Shown here: positions 44,504 through 54,190 of the stretch, in pieces
How the letters are laid out: each line of letters begins with the position of its first letter
Numbering within the stretch: the stretch's first letter is position 1
Assembly (NCBI RefSeq): GCF_003721595.1
Contig: NZ_RJJR01000014.1
Coordinates: 1-64,000 of the forward strand
DNA from: Hanamia caeni
GTDB lineage: Bacteria; Bacteroidota; Bacteroidia; Chitinophagales; Chitinophagaceae
Reading direction: 5' to 3'
Length of the DNA: 64,000 nucleotides
The notes under the pieces: generated by a model
The model's input: only the letters and a program-made list of their open reading frames with translations
Database searches by the model: none
What the model was told of the DNA's origin: nothing
Position numbers and translations under genes: made by a program

Positions 44504-46216
44504 ATGGAAAAGAGATGGAAAATATTGAAGGCCGATGAATCTAAAGTGTTGTCGTTAAAAAGTTCTTTAGGCATCAGTTTGCCATTATGCAATATATTGG
44601 TGCAAAGGGAAATTGACAGCTTCCAAAAAGCCAAAGATTATTTCAGGCCCCAGCTTTGTCAATTACACGACCCTTTTTTGATGAAGGATATGGAAAAAGC
44701 CGTGCAGCGGATATTGCTTGCAATTGATAACAATGAAAAAATCCTGGTGTTTGGAGATTATGATGTAGATGGAACTACATCTGTCGCAATCATGTACCGG
44801 TTTCTAAAAAAAATTTATAATGAGGAGAAGATTGCATTTTATATTCCGCACCGGTATAAGGAAGGATATGGCGTGAGTAAACAGGGAATTGATTTTGCAA
44901 AAGAAAATAATTTTGACTTAATCATTTCCCTTGATTGCGGAATCAAATCGGTGGATTTAATACAGTATGCATGCGCATTGGGAATTGATTTTATTGTTTG
45001 TGATCATCATCTTCCCGACGAGCAATTGCCTCCCGCCATAGCTATCTTAAATCCTAAACAAAAAGATTGTAATTATCCTTACAAGGAACTCTGCGGTTGC
45101 GGAGTAGGATTTAAATTAATAACTGCTCTTTGTCAACGGTTAGGGCTACACGAAAATGAATATCTCTGCTATCTTGATTTAGTGGTTTCCGCCATCGGCG
45201 CGGATATCGTTCCGATTACAGGTGAAAACCGTATTCTCGCTTATTATGGTTTGCAACATTTAAATACATCACCGTGCGCAGGCATAAAAGCATTGATTGA
45301 GCTAAGCCAGCTTAAAAGCAAAATTTCTATCACCAATGTGGTTTTTATCATTGCGCCGCGGGTAAATGCTGCAGGAAGAATGGATGATGCCTCCAAAGCG
45401 GTAAGGATGTTTATTGAAGATGATGAGCTAAAGGCAAAAGAGTTTGCAGAAATGCTTCACAGCGATAACAGCGACCGGAAAGATGCAGATTCAAGTATTA
45501 CGGAAGAGGCGCTGGCCATGATAGAAAACAATCCTGAAATGATATCGCGGAAAACCACGGTCCTTTTTCAACCGCACTGGCATAAAGGTGTGGTTGGCAT
45601 TGTTGCCAGCAGGCTTATAGAAACTTATTTCCGGCCAACAGTTATCTTAACCCTTGGTGAAAATATTGCAGGGGGCAGCGCCCGCAGCGTTCCGGGATTC
45701 AACTTATATGAGGCCATTCATGCCTGCCGTGAGCACCTCATAGGCTATGGAGGCCATTTTGCGGCAGCCGGAATGTCAATGTATCCTGAAAATATTGAAG
45801 CGTTCAGCCAAAAATTTGAGGAAGTTGTTTCAGCAAATATTGATCCTTTGCTTCTTATTCCTGAACTCATTATTAACACGGAAATTACTTTTAAAAATAT
45901 CACTTCCGGTTTTTATAATATTGTACAGCAGATGGAGCCGTATGGCCCGGGAAATTTACGCCCGGTATTTATAGCGAGGAACGTGATGAGCACTCCGTGG
46001 ACTAAAATTGTTAAGGAAAAGCACATCCGCTTTGTGGTAAAAAATGAAAATATTACCATGACCGGAATTGGCTTTAACCTTGCTGATAAATTTGATTTGC
46101 TTCAATTAAATAAACCGCTGGATCTCGTTTTTACAATAGATGAAAACGAATGGAACAATACAGTCAACTTTCAATTAAAAGTAATCGATTTCAGGCTTTC
46201 TGATTCTCTGAATTAA
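44504..46216 (+). CDS. recJ: Single-stranded-DNA exonuclease RecJ
   Basis: 570 residues. DHH-type phosphoesterase motifs are DYDVDG near 85, LDCGIKS, CDHHLPDEQLP near 168 and CGCGVGFKLITAL. DHHA1 follows (GGSARSVPGFNLYEAI, GYGGHFAAAGMS) and a C-terminal OB-like domain. It degrades single-stranded DNA 5'-3' in recombination and mismatch repair. A methyltransferase gene follows 12 bases later. Confidence 0.94.
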   Translation: MEKRWKILKADESKVLSLKSSLGISLPLCNILVQREIDSFQKAKDYFRPQLCQLHDPFLMKDMEKAVQRILLAIDNNEKILVFGDYDVDGTTSVAIMYRFLKKIYNEEKIAFYIPHRYKEGYGVSKQGIDFAKENNFDLIISLDCGIKSVDLIQYACALGIDFIVCDHHLPDEQLPPAIAILNPKQKDCNYPYKELCGCGVGFKLITALCQRLGLHENEYLCYLDLVVSAIGADIVPITGENRILAYYGLQHLNTSPCAGIKALIELSQLKSKISITNVVFIIAPRVNAAGRMDDASKAVRMFIEDDELKAKEFAEMLHSDNSDRKDADSSITEEALAMIENNPEMISRKTTVLFQPHWHKGVVGIVASRLIETYFRPTVILTLGENIAGGSARSVPGFNLYEAIHACREHLIGYGGHFAAAGMSMYPENIEAFSQKFEEVVSANIDPLLLIPELIINTEITFKNITSGFYNIVQQMEPYGPGNLRPVFIARNVMSTPWTKIVKEKHIRFVVKNENITMTGIGFNLADKFDLLQLNKPLDLVFTIDENEWNNTVNFQLKVIDFRLSDSLN

Positions 46217-46228
46217 TGTCTGGTAGAA

Positions 46229-46915
46229 ATGAAGATGCTCTATTATTTTAAATATTTTTATTTCATTTCTAAAAACTGGAATCCCTGGCTGGGCGCATTT
46301 ACCGTATATCACGAAATAAGTGGAGAAAAAAAATATGCAATTGATACAATCAAAATCAACCGGCTTCACGATGAAAAAATTGACAGCGAAAATCTTTCAC
46401 ATGCATCCATTTACCAGGCCAGTAATTATTATTTGATTGAAAAAGCATTTGAATATCTTAAACAAGAAAACGTAAATCATGCGCTTGTTGATTTTGGCTG
46501 TGGAAGGGGAAGAATATTGGTGGTAGCGGCCCACTATGGCTTCAAAGCAATAACCGGCATCGATTTTTCCACGATGCTGTGCATCGAAGCCGAAGCTAAT
46601 GTTGAAAAGATATCAACATTATTCCCAGGAATTCAGTTCGAAGTGATATGCGCTGATGCAGCTTCGTATCAAATTCGCAATTACCAGAATTGTTTCTTCT
46701 TTTTCAATCCTTTTGATGAGGTTGTATTATTAAAAGTGGTCAAAAATATTCTTGATTCAATAAAAAAGTTTCCGAGAAAAATATATGTGATTTATCTCAA
46801 TCCTGTTCATAAAGAAGTTTTTTTAAGTGCCGGGTTTGAAGAGGAATATTTTTTCAAAAAAATGGAATACCTGGAGTTTTGTATTTTGTCAAAAAGCGAT
46901 TGGCAGAATGAGTAA
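46229..46915 (+). CDS. Class I SAM-dependent methyltransferase
   Basis: 228 residues. Motif I is LVDFGCGRGRILVVAAHYGF near 88-107, then ITGIDFSTMLCIEAEANV. The post-motif FFFFNPFDEVV is typical of small-molecule methyltransferases. Substrate unknown. Only 12 bases separate it from recJ, so it is likely co-transcribed. Confidence 0.8.
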   Translation: MKMLYYFKYFYFISKNWNPWLGAFTVYHEISGEKKYAIDTIKINRLHDEKIDSENLSHASIYQASNYYLIEKAFEYLKQENVNHALVDFGCGRGRILVVAAHYGFKAITGIDFSTMLCIEAEANVEKISTLFPGIQFEVICADAASYQIRNYQNCFFFFNPFDEVVLLKVVKNILDSIKKFPRKIYVIYLNPVHKEVFLSAGFEEEYFFKKMEYLEFCILSKSDWQNE

Positions 46916-46962
46916 AGCAACAAAAAATGCAGATTCTTAAATTGCTTTTACAACCTATCTTT

Positions 46963-47655
46963 CTATATGATTTTTGCATGCTGTAAATACTCAAAGATAT
47001 AATCGGCATGCTTTAAATTAATCCAGTGGTTTTTGGTCTCATTAAATTGTTCATAAGTGAGGTGACTTATGTCTTCTGGCGAAAAATTAAGCATGTTTTC
47101 AGGCTTCCTTTTTGTGATAATTCCTAACCCATGATCGCAATCCAAAACGAACACATTAAGGTCCTTTCTGAGAGATCTAAGATGGACAATTGTTTTCCAG
47201 GTATCTCCGTTCCATGTACCGTTCATTCCTTTTGTCTGCCATTCCCGGAAACTTATTGTTGCTTCTTCTTTTAACGGGTTACAATCGTGCATGATAATTA
47301 TACCATCCTCATCAAGATATTTTAGAGTGTTTTCAACATCGCGCAACGCAAAATCTTGTTCATGCATTCCATCTATTAATGCTACGTCTATTTTTTTTGA
47401 TTTAAATAAAATGGCTGCATTTTCGCTAAAAAATTGATCGCTGGTTTTTAGGAAATACTTATTATAGAAATTATATGGATTGGAAAGTGTTTTAATTAAT
47501 TTTCTAAAAAAACTAAATTGGAATTCGGGGTCCACTGCAACTTTGAATGTACTTTTTATTTTGAAAAACACGTGACCGCTAAAAACTCCTATTTCTAGGT
47601 AATGTTTTGATTTCTTCCGGCCTAATAAGAATTTAATAAGTTTAATTCTATCCAT
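46963..47655 (-). CDS. Class I methyltransferase-like protein (Methyltransf_24 type)
   Basis: 230 residues. HYLEIGVFSGHVFFKI (motif I, with Val-Phe in place of the usual Gly-x-Gly middle), DVALIDGMHEQDFALRDVEN and IIIMHDCNP fit the Methyltransf_24 group, often found in glycan or lipid modification. The start at 47655 (MDRIKLIKFLLGRK) gives a compact protein; 16 more residues upstream are possible. Confidence 0.7.
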   Translation of the reverse strand: MDRIKLIKFLLGRKKSKHYLEIGVFSGHVFFKIKSTFKVAVDPEFQFSFFRKLIKTLSNPYNFYNKYFLKTSDQFFSENAAILFKSKKIDVALIDGMHEQDFALRDVENTLKYLDEDGIIIMHDCNPLKEEATISFREWQTKGMNGTWNGDTWKTIVHLRSLRKDLNVFVLDCDHGLGIITKRKPENMLNFSPEDISHLTYEQFNETKNHWINLKHADYIFEYLQHAKII

Positions 47656-47798
47656 GCGAATATTTAAATTTACGGTTAAGGTTATTGCAAAAGATAAACG
47701 CACCTGTCAATAAACAAGCCTAATTTTTGCACTAATGAATCTTTTATAGTTCAAATTTTCTTTCTTTATTCTTCACAAAAAGGAGCAAATAATCTGAT

Positions 47799-48422
47799 TT
47801 AACCTGCGCAATTCAAGACGATTTCGATAGTAGGAAAGGTGTTTGCCAGGTATTTTTTTAAATCTTGTTTTTCCACCCAAAGTATTTCAGAAATATCTTC
47901 TTCGGTTTGTGGAATTAAATTTTCATTCCCGTCTGCATGCATTAAAAACCAGTGCGTTTCTTTTAAATTATGCTTGCCGAATAAATTGTACGTATGATAG
48001 GTTATGGTGAGTGGTTTTATGAGTGAAAGATGATGCAAGCCTGTTTCTTCTTCAACTTCTCTTAATGCGCATTCTTCAATCGATTCGCCTTCATCAAGTT
48101 TGCCCTTTGGTAAATCCCATTTTCCGCGTCGGAACATAAGTAACATATTTCCTGAATTATTTTTTACCAGTCCGCCTCCGGCCTTGATTAACTCAAAATG
48201 TTTAAAGAAATCGCGCTTCAGCTTTTGAAAATCTTTATCAAAAATTATCCCTGCATGAAATTGCGACTTTTTTATTTCATGAAGAAGCGAATTGATGGCG
48301 GCGGTTGATAATTCATCGATAAATACCGCGTCGGGATGGCGGCGGTATTCATTAATTTCCGGAGTGATTTCATCACATAAAAACACAGGTTTGTTGTCAA
48401 AGTAAATTGTAATGTAGCTCAT
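47799..48422 (-). CDS. Nudix hydrolase (second)
   Basis: 207 residues with an N-terminal ~65-residue extension. The Nudix box is complete: GKLDEGESIEECALREVEEETGL near 115-137. Substrate unknown; a house-cleaning or regulatory role is possible. It is divergent from pyrE, with only 22 bases between, so the promoters must overlap the coding regions. Confidence 0.87.
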   Translation of the reverse strand: MSYITIYFDNKPVFLCDEITPEINEYRRHPDAVFIDELSTAAINSLLHEIKKSQFHAGIIFDKDFQKLKRDFFKHFELIKAGGGLVKNNSGNMLLMFRRGKWDLPKGKLDEGESIEECALREVEEETGLHHLSLIKPLTITYHTYNLFGKHNLKETHWFLMHADGNENLIPQTEEDISEILWVEKQDLKKYLANTFPTIEIVLNCAG

Positions 48423-48444
48423 AGGGGTTTGTTATCTTCGCGCC

Positions 48445-49077
48445 ATGACTGATAAAAAAGCGATTGCTGAAAAATTGCTACAAGTTAAGGCAATTAAGTT
48501 AAGCATTGATAATCCGTTTACCTGGGCCAGCGGCTGGAAAAGCCCAATTTATTGTGATAACCGGAAAATTCTTTCTTTTCCTTTTGTAAGAGAATTTATT
48601 AAATCTGAAATGTGTAATACGATTTTTCAAACTTTTGACCAGGCTGATATGATTGCCGGTGTGGCCACAGCAGGAATTCCCTGGGGCGCAATGGCCGCCG
48701 ATCAGTTAAAGCTTCCTTTTATTTATGTAAGGCCCAAGCCCAAGAGCCATGGCCTCGGAAACCAGATAGAGGGATATTATGAACCCGGGAAAAAAGTAGT
48801 GGTGGTTGAAGACTTAATATCTACCGGCAAAAGCAGTTTGCAGGTAGTGGATGTTTTAAAATCTGCTGAATTGCAGGTAGAAGGCATGGTATCCATATTT
48901 AATTACGGATTTGACGAAGCAAAAAAAGCATTTGATGAATCAGGAGTCCGCCTCAAATCCCTGACCGATTATCCGTCGCTGATTGAACTTGCTATAAGCC
49001 AAAACTCAATATCTGAAGATGATCATCAGCAATTATTGCAATGGAGAAAAGACCCTTCGAATTGGCGAGCATCATAG
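48445..49077 (+). CDS. pyrE: Orotate phosphoribosyltransferase
   Basis: Makes OMP in pyrimidine synthesis. 210 residues. The PRPP-binding motif VVVVEDLISTGKSS is near 117-130. The PRPKSHGLGNQIEG loop and SGWKSPIYCDNRK identify OPRTase. It is a single gene, divergent from a Nudix gene. Confidence 0.94.
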   Translation: MTDKKAIAEKLLQVKAIKLSIDNPFTWASGWKSPIYCDNRKILSFPFVREFIKSEMCNTIFQTFDQADMIAGVATAGIPWGAMAADQLKLPFIYVRPKPKSHGLGNQIEGYYEPGKKVVVVEDLISTGKSSLQVVDVLKSAELQVEGMVSIFNYGFDEAKKAFDESGVRLKSLTDYPSLIELAISQNSISEDDHQQLLQWRKDPSNWRAS

Positions 49078-49234
49078 TGATAAGTTGAGATAACGCCTTA
49101 AAAAATGAGACTCATAGCTGCTATTTGGACATCTTTTTCCTTTAAGTTACCTTAGTAGCTACCCGGCAAGTGTTTCTAATTCCTTTAAAATTGCAAATTC
49201 CCGGGCATAATTCTTCATGCAAGTCTAAATATTT

Positions 49235-50335
49235 ATGAATAATTGGTGGCAACAGGTCTTTTTTCACAATACCATACAAGCCTGGTTAATTGCAATTGGG
49301 ATAGTGCTTGTAGGATTTTCCGTACTCAAGCTTATAAAAAAAACAGTAATTTCAACGTTAAAAAAATGGGCAGGCAAAACAGCCACCACATTTGACGACT
49401 TAATTGTTGCGGGCGTTGAAAAATCTATTTTCCCGATTCTTTATATTTCCCTCCTGTATGCCGGTATCAGTTATTTGTCACTTTCTGAAAAGTGGGAACA
49501 TCGTATTTCGGTTGCGCTTTGGATAGTCGTCATGTTTTTCGTATTGAGAATAATTACCGCGTGCCTCCGATATTTTATTCTTTCAGCCCTTAAAGACAAA
49601 GAAAATAGTGAAGTGAGGCAAAAACAAGCTGGCGGCCTGATTATAATATTTAATTTTTGTATTTACATCGTCGGATTCATTTTTGTTTTAGACAATCTTG
49701 GATACAATATGGCCACCCTTCTTACCGGCCTTGGGATAGGTGGCATTGCTATAGCGCTGGCGGCTCAGGCGATTTTAGGTGATCTATTCAGCTATTTTGC
49801 TATTTATTTTGATAAACCATTTGAGGTAGGCGATTTTGTGCAAGTAGATGATAAAGCTGGCGTGATTGAATACATAGGAATAAAGACCACGAGAGTGAGG
49901 AATCCAGCCGGAGAGCAAATTGTTTTTTCCAACCAGGATCTTACGAAGTCGCGGCTTCACAATTTCGGGCGAATGGAGAAAAGGAGAGTGGTTTTCAATT
50001 TCGGCGTTATCTACGATACACCTATAGACAAGATAAAATTGATTCCCGATACGGTTAAAGAAATTATTAACCAACAGGAAAATGTCAACTTTGACAGGGG
50101 CCACTTTACCGGGTTCAACCATTCCAGTATGAATTTTGAGTTTGTATATTATGTTCTTACCCCGGATTTCAATTTTTATATGTCAACCCACCAAGGCATC
50201 TATTTGGCAATCCTCCAGTCTTTCGAAAAGATGGATGTGAAGTTTGCATACCCTACACAAACTCTTTTTCTGAAGCACACAACTGAACCTGAGCATGAGA
50301 AACTCAAAAAAAGCCAGGATATTTTATCCCATTAG
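49235..50335 (+). CDS. Mechanosensitive ion channel, MscS family
   Basis: 366 residues. Four membrane segments. The pore helix and beta domain are GLGIGGIAIALAAQAILGDLFSYFAIYFDKPFEVGD near 163-200 and IEYIGIKTTRVRNPAGEQIVFSNQDL. It should release solutes on osmotic down-shock. Confidence 0.9.
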   Translation: MNNWWQQVFFHNTIQAWLIAIGIVLVGFSVLKLIKKTVISTLKKWAGKTATTFDDLIVAGVEKSIFPILYISLLYAGISYLSLSEKWEHRISVALWIVVMFFVLRIITACLRYFILSALKDKENSEVRQKQAGGLIIIFNFCIYIVGFIFVLDNLGYNMATLLTGLGIGGIAIALAAQAILGDLFSYFAIYFDKPFEVGDFVQVDDKAGVIEYIGIKTTRVRNPAGEQIVFSNQDLTKSRLHNFGRMEKRRVVFNFGVIYDTPIDKIKLIPDTVKEIINQQENVNFDRGHFTGFNHSSMNFEFVYYVLTPDFNFYMSTHQGIYLAILQSFEKMDVKFAYPTQTLFLKHTTEPEHEKLKKSQDILSH

Positions 50336-50402
50336 GCTATACTGCTTAATAAAACAGTGAAATATTGAAATTCAATTGAATTCTACCTGCAATCGTTTTT
50401 AG

Positions 50403-50852
50403 CTAAAACAAGGAAAATGTTTCCTTCGATTCATAATTCACGGGGAAATACATAAACACATTTGCCTTCCCGATTTTTACTTTACCGGAAACCTTCAATG
50501 TTACTTCTTTTCCCAATAAGGTATTCAAAGCGTTTTGATAAAGGCTTTGCATATTCACGTCAAACATTACCGGTAAGCTGAAAGTATCTCTTTTAGGTAT
50601 TGGAATAAGCGTATCAGTAGAACTATGACCAAACAATTTTCCATTGATAAAAATGTCCAAATCCGTATTCCTAAGTTGCATTCTAAAATTATTTGGATTG
50701 AAATATACCAGGTCTATTTTGATCGTAGAATTACTATACCCCAGCTTTTCTACTGAAAAATTATGATATTCCCGATACTCAAGGGCCTTAGGAGAGGAGC
50801 ATGACATAAAGACAACCACCGCCGAAAATACCGTTACAAATTTCTTCTTCAT
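50403..50852 (-). CDS. LEA14-like lipoprotein
   Basis: 149 residues. Lipobox VFMSC with Cys18. The rest is a single LEA type-2 (WHy) beta-sandwich (LVYFNPNNFRMQLRNTDLDIFINGKLFGHS). Members are linked to stress or envelope roles; specific function unknown. A minus-strand -7 box TATCTTTG is at 50879-50886. Confidence 0.8.
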   Translation of the reverse strand: MKKKFVTVFSAVVVFMSCSSPKALEYREYHNFSVEKLGYSNSTIKIDLVYFNPNNFRMQLRNTDLDIFINGKLFGHSSTDTLIPIPKRDTFSLPVMFDVNMQSLYQNALNTLLGKEVTLKVSGKVKIGKANVFMYFPVNYESKETFSLF

Positions 50853-51805
50853 TTTTCAATTTTTTTTGTTTTTAATTACAAAGATAGACTTCTTACTACT
50901 AACGTTATTAGCATCCCATTAATTATATTATAAAAGTATTTAACTAAAATACTTAGCTATTAGAAATTAAGCTTATAATGCTGGTAAACAACTAAATAAA
51001 TATAAGATATGCTTATTTAAATAAATCAAAGACCGTCCGATACCGCCTACTATTCCGCTACTATTTGTCCATTTAGAGAGATAGCATAAAATAACTACAT
51101 TTTTAACACTAATATTCTGATAAACATACTATTGTAAGTAACATTATAAATTTTATTTTATATATGGAACATATTTTATTTCTCTATTATCAGGACGTTG
51201 AAGAACCCCCTAAAAATTTACAATTTGATAAAAGAGTGTAGACCCTCGCGATGGATATGGTATGACAATATGTCAATTTGCTTTTTAGATCTATCCATTT
51301 TATAAAAATGAATTTTTTTAAACTTATCTAAAATTTTAGGATATTGTTGAAATATGATGTAGAAATATGGCCGTTCAATTAAACAGAATTCTGGAATAAT
51401 CCCATAAACAGTAGAAAATATTCAAAGTTTGTAAAACAGTAATTTTACGGTATTGCATTTTTCGAAAATGCACTCTATGTTTGCACTGTGTTTATGAGTT
51501 TTTAAGCTTTAAAGCTCAGTTTAGAATAAGCTAATCCTGTTTCCCTTGAAAGATCTTCGGATCATTAAGATAGAAATTATAAACCTCGAAACTTTAGGGA
51601 ATGGATTTAAATTTTACCAAAAGGACAAGCTATTCTTTTTTCTTTCTTAAACAAAAAAGCGGTTTTATTTAACCTGCCAGATGATGCCTAATTATTAAAA
51701 AAGATCTATTTGTTTAGAACTATTTAGTGGCATAATTGAGCGAATCCAAATTTTATAAAATTCTAAATTCTAATATTCATTGTAAATATTATAAAAAATC
51801 GTACA
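50853..51805. other. 953-bp AT-rich region without convincing genes
   Basis: No open frame over 60 codons. Seen within it: a 25-codon ATG frame 51164-51241 (MEHILFLYYQ...FDKRV); a nested hairpin, ATGGATA 51251-51257 with TATCCAT 51292-51298 enclosing TGACA / TGTCA; a perfect hairpin TGCATTTT-TCG-AAAATGCA 51454-51472; and a -7 box TATGTTTG 51476-51483. It could hold small RNAs, tiny peptides or decayed DNA. Confidence 0.6.
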
Positions 51806-52198
51806 ATGATATCAAGATACTTTTTAATTAGAAATAGTTTTTTATTGATTTTCTTTTTTTTGATTTCTGCTGGAGCACAGGCTCAAAGCAATAATGCCGG
51901 AAAAATCCAGATCGATAATTTCCGGGTGAGTGAAATTCAAAATAAAATAAATATTGGCTGGTCAACAAATAGCGGGCAAGCAACTAATTACTTCGAAGTG
52001 CAGAAAAGTGTTGATGGAAAAAACTTTAGGACCATTGCATACGTTTTGGGTCCTGACCCAGCCAAACCAGGATGTGAATGTTTTGGTTGTTTTGATAAAA
52101 AAGATAGTAAAACGCAAATTTCATACTATCGCTTAAAACATCTGGACTTTAATGGTGGTATTCAATTTAGCGAAATAAAAATGTTTGCATTGAAATAA
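51806..52198 (+). CDS. Small secreted protein with FN3-like beta domain and Cys cluster
   Basis: 130 residues. Signal peptide to about 27 (AGAQAQ). The rest resembles the beta-sandwich domain that usually precedes type IX sorting signals (INIGWSTNSGQATNYFEVQKSVDGKNFRTI ... YYRLKHLDFNGGIQFSEIKMF), but it stands alone and has no sorting tail. The linker carries GCECFGCFDKK, three Cys as C-x-C-x2-C, which could bind a metal or form disulfides. Function unknown. Confidence 0.7.
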   Translation: MISRYFLIRNSFLLIFFFLISAGAQAQSNNAGKIQIDNFRVSEIQNKINIGWSTNSGQATNYFEVQKSVDGKNFRTIAYVLGPDPAKPGCECFGCFDKKDSKTQISYYRLKHLDFNGGIQFSEIKMFALK

Positions 52199-52253
52199 TT
52201 ATATAAACTCGTTTTCTTTGGGGGTTACAGAACCTGATTGGTTCTTAACAATT

Positions 52254-52278
52254 GCCGCATTTCTATGCGGCTTTTTTT
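52254..52278 (+). terminator. Terminator after the small secreted protein
   Basis: GCCGCAT-TTCT-ATGCGGC forms a 7-bp stem followed by seven T. Confidence 0.85.
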
Positions 52279-52396
52279 ATTTTAAGGAAGCCGAAATTAC
52301 AAGCATGGTTAGTAGTTTTGCTTCATTTATTGTTTGGCCTGTCGGTCAACCAATTTATAATTTGTAATAATTTATCTTTATGACAAATATGAGAAG

Positions 52397-52882
52397 ATGA
52401 AGAAAGAACTGTTTCGATTTAGCTATATCGTTTATGAATCGATTGAAGAATTAGAAAAGCAAAAAGCAGAATTACTACAGCAAGCCAGAAAGATAACGGA
52501 AAATGCCTATGCACCTTACTCAAATTTCAAAGTGGGGGCTTTCGCAAAATTGGTAAATGGAAAAACTGTAAGCGGCACCAACCAGGAAAATGCAGCTTAT
52601 CCCGCAGGGATTTGTGCTGAACGAACTTTAATGTCCACAGCATCCTCATTGTTTCCAGGCGTGGGGATTGAAACCATTGCCATTTCATATCACAATCTGA
52701 ATGGAAAGAGTGATCACCCAATTAGCCCCTGTGGAATTTGCCGCCAATCATTTTATGAATTCCAGGAGCGCACTCAGAATTCAATCACAATACTTCTTAG
52801 TGGAATGACAGGAAAAGTCTTCGAAATCGAAAATGCGGAGAACCTGCTGCCACTGGTTTTTGGAGCCGGCGATATGAAATGA
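52397..52882 (+). CDS. cdd: Cytidine deaminase
   Basis: Deaminates (deoxy)cytidine to uridine in pyrimidine salvage. 161 residues. The zinc site is CAERT (with catalytic Glu) and SPCGICRQ. APYSNFKVGA is the substrate-side hallmark. The N-terminal ~20 residues are an extension. Convergent with rocD. Confidence 0.93.
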   Translation: MKKELFRFSYIVYESIEELEKQKAELLQQARKITENAYAPYSNFKVGAFAKLVNGKTVSGTNQENAAYPAGICAERTLMSTASSLFPGVGIETIAISYHNLNGKSDHPISPCGICRQSFYEFQERTQNSITILLSGMTGKVFEIENAENLLPLVFGAGDMK

Positions 52883-52901
52883 AAATCCGTGAACGGAAAT
52901 A

Positions 52902-52926
52902 TAAATCAACCTTAAAAGTTGATTTA
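52902..52926. terminator. Bidirectional hairpin between cdd and rocD
   Basis: TAAATCAAC and GTTGATTTA form a 9-bp stem with a 7-base loop between convergent genes. A second small hairpin ACTGT / ACAGT follows directly. Confidence 0.6.
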
Positions 52927-52957
52927 CTGTTATTTTACAGTAATTAATATATGTTGT

Positions 52958-54190
52958 TTAATCCAACACTTTCAGGCTTTTGCTGATAATATCCAAACAC
53001 TCCATTAAATGTTCTTTGGTAATAATCAATGGCGGCGCAAAACGGATGATATCTCCATGGGTTTGTTTGGCTAACAGGCCGTTTTGTTTCAATTCAAGGC
53101 ATAATTTCCAGGCAGCGTCTCTTTCCGGATGGTCGATAACGATGGCATTTAGCAGTCCTTTTCCACGAATTTTTAAAATATGCTTTGAATTTATCTTTTT
53201 CAGTTCTTCGCGAAATATTTCGCCAAGCCGCGATGCATTTTCAGCCATTTTTTCGTCCTTTAAAACCTGTAACGCCGTCATCGCTACTTTTGATGCCAAC
53301 GGATTTCCACCGTAAGTGCTTCCGTGCTCGCCGGGTTTGATTGTCAGCATAATTTTATCATCCGCCAGTACAGCGCTTACCGGCAGCACGCCGCCGCTTA
53401 GCGCCTTTCCAAGTATCAAAATATCAGGTCGTACATTTTCATGGTCGCAACAAAGAAGCTTCCCCGTCCTGCCTAAACCGGTTTGTATTTCATCGGCAAT
53501 GAACAATACATTGGCATATTCGCAATATTGTTTTGCTTTTGCCAAATATCCTTCATCAGGAACATTTACTCCGGCTTCGCCCTGGATTGGCTCCACTAAA
53601 AAGCCTGCCACATTATTATCTTTTAGCGCATCAGCCAGAGCAGGTAAATTATTGTAGGGAATTGTCTCAAAGCCGGATAAATATGGGCCAAAATTATCCC
53701 TGGCAACCGGATCATCACTGAAAGAAATAATGCCAAGTGTCCTTCCATGAAAATTACCACTACCTACAAGTATTTTAGCTTTATTCTGTTCTATTTTTTT
53801 TACCCTGTAAGCCCAATGCCTGCAAAGTTTTAAAGCTGTTTCTACCGCTTCCGCACCTGTATTCATAGGCAGCACTTTGTCGTAGCCAAAATACTCAGTA
53901 ATAAATTGGGAAAACAGAGCCAATTGCTCGCTATGAAATGCACGACTTGTCAGCGTCAGTTTTTGCGCTTGTTCAAGCAGGGATTGAATGATAACAGGAT
54001 GACAGTGGCCCTGGTTTACGGCAGAATAAGCACTTAAAAAATCAAAATATTTTTTGCCCTCCACATCCCACACAAAAACACCTTTGCCTTCTTTTAAAAC
54101 AACCGGCAAAGGATGATAATTATGCGCACCATATTGATTTTCGAGGTTAATATAATAATCAGTTTGAGACACAGCAGACTGTACAGACAT
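52958..54190 (-). CDS. rocD: Ornithine aminotransferase
   Basis: A PLP enzyme converting ornithine and 2-oxoglutarate to glutamate semialdehyde and glutamate. 410 residues. Family marks are NYHPLPVVL, FLSAYSAVNQGHCHP, MNTGAEAVETALK, LFIADEIQTGLGRTGK and the PLP lysine in LILGKALSGG. It links arginine catabolism to proline and glutamate. Confidence 0.93.
   Translation of the reverse strand: MSVQSAVSQTDYYINLENQYGAHNYHPLPVVLKEGKGVFVWDVEGKKYFDFLSAYSAVNQGHCHPVIIQSLLEQAQKLTLTSRAFHSEQLALFSQFITEYFGYDKVLPMNTGAEAVETALKLCRHWAYRVKKIEQNKAKILVGSGNFHGRTLGIISFSDDPVARDNFGPYLSGFETIPYNNLPALADALKDNNVAGFLVEPIQGEAGVNVPDEGYLAKAKQYCEYANVLFIADEIQTGLGRTGKLLCCDHENVRPDILILGKALSGGVLPVSAVLADDKIMLTIKPGEHGSTYGGNPLASKVAMTALQVLKDEKMAENASRLGEIFREELKKINSKHILKIRGKGLLNAIVIDHPERDAAWKLCLELKQNGLLAKQTHGDIIRFAPPLIITKEHLMECLDIISKSLKVLD

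Noticed and set aside
51164..51241. 25-codon gene in the 950-bp gap
   Set aside because: Too short and without promoter or family; kept only as an observation.
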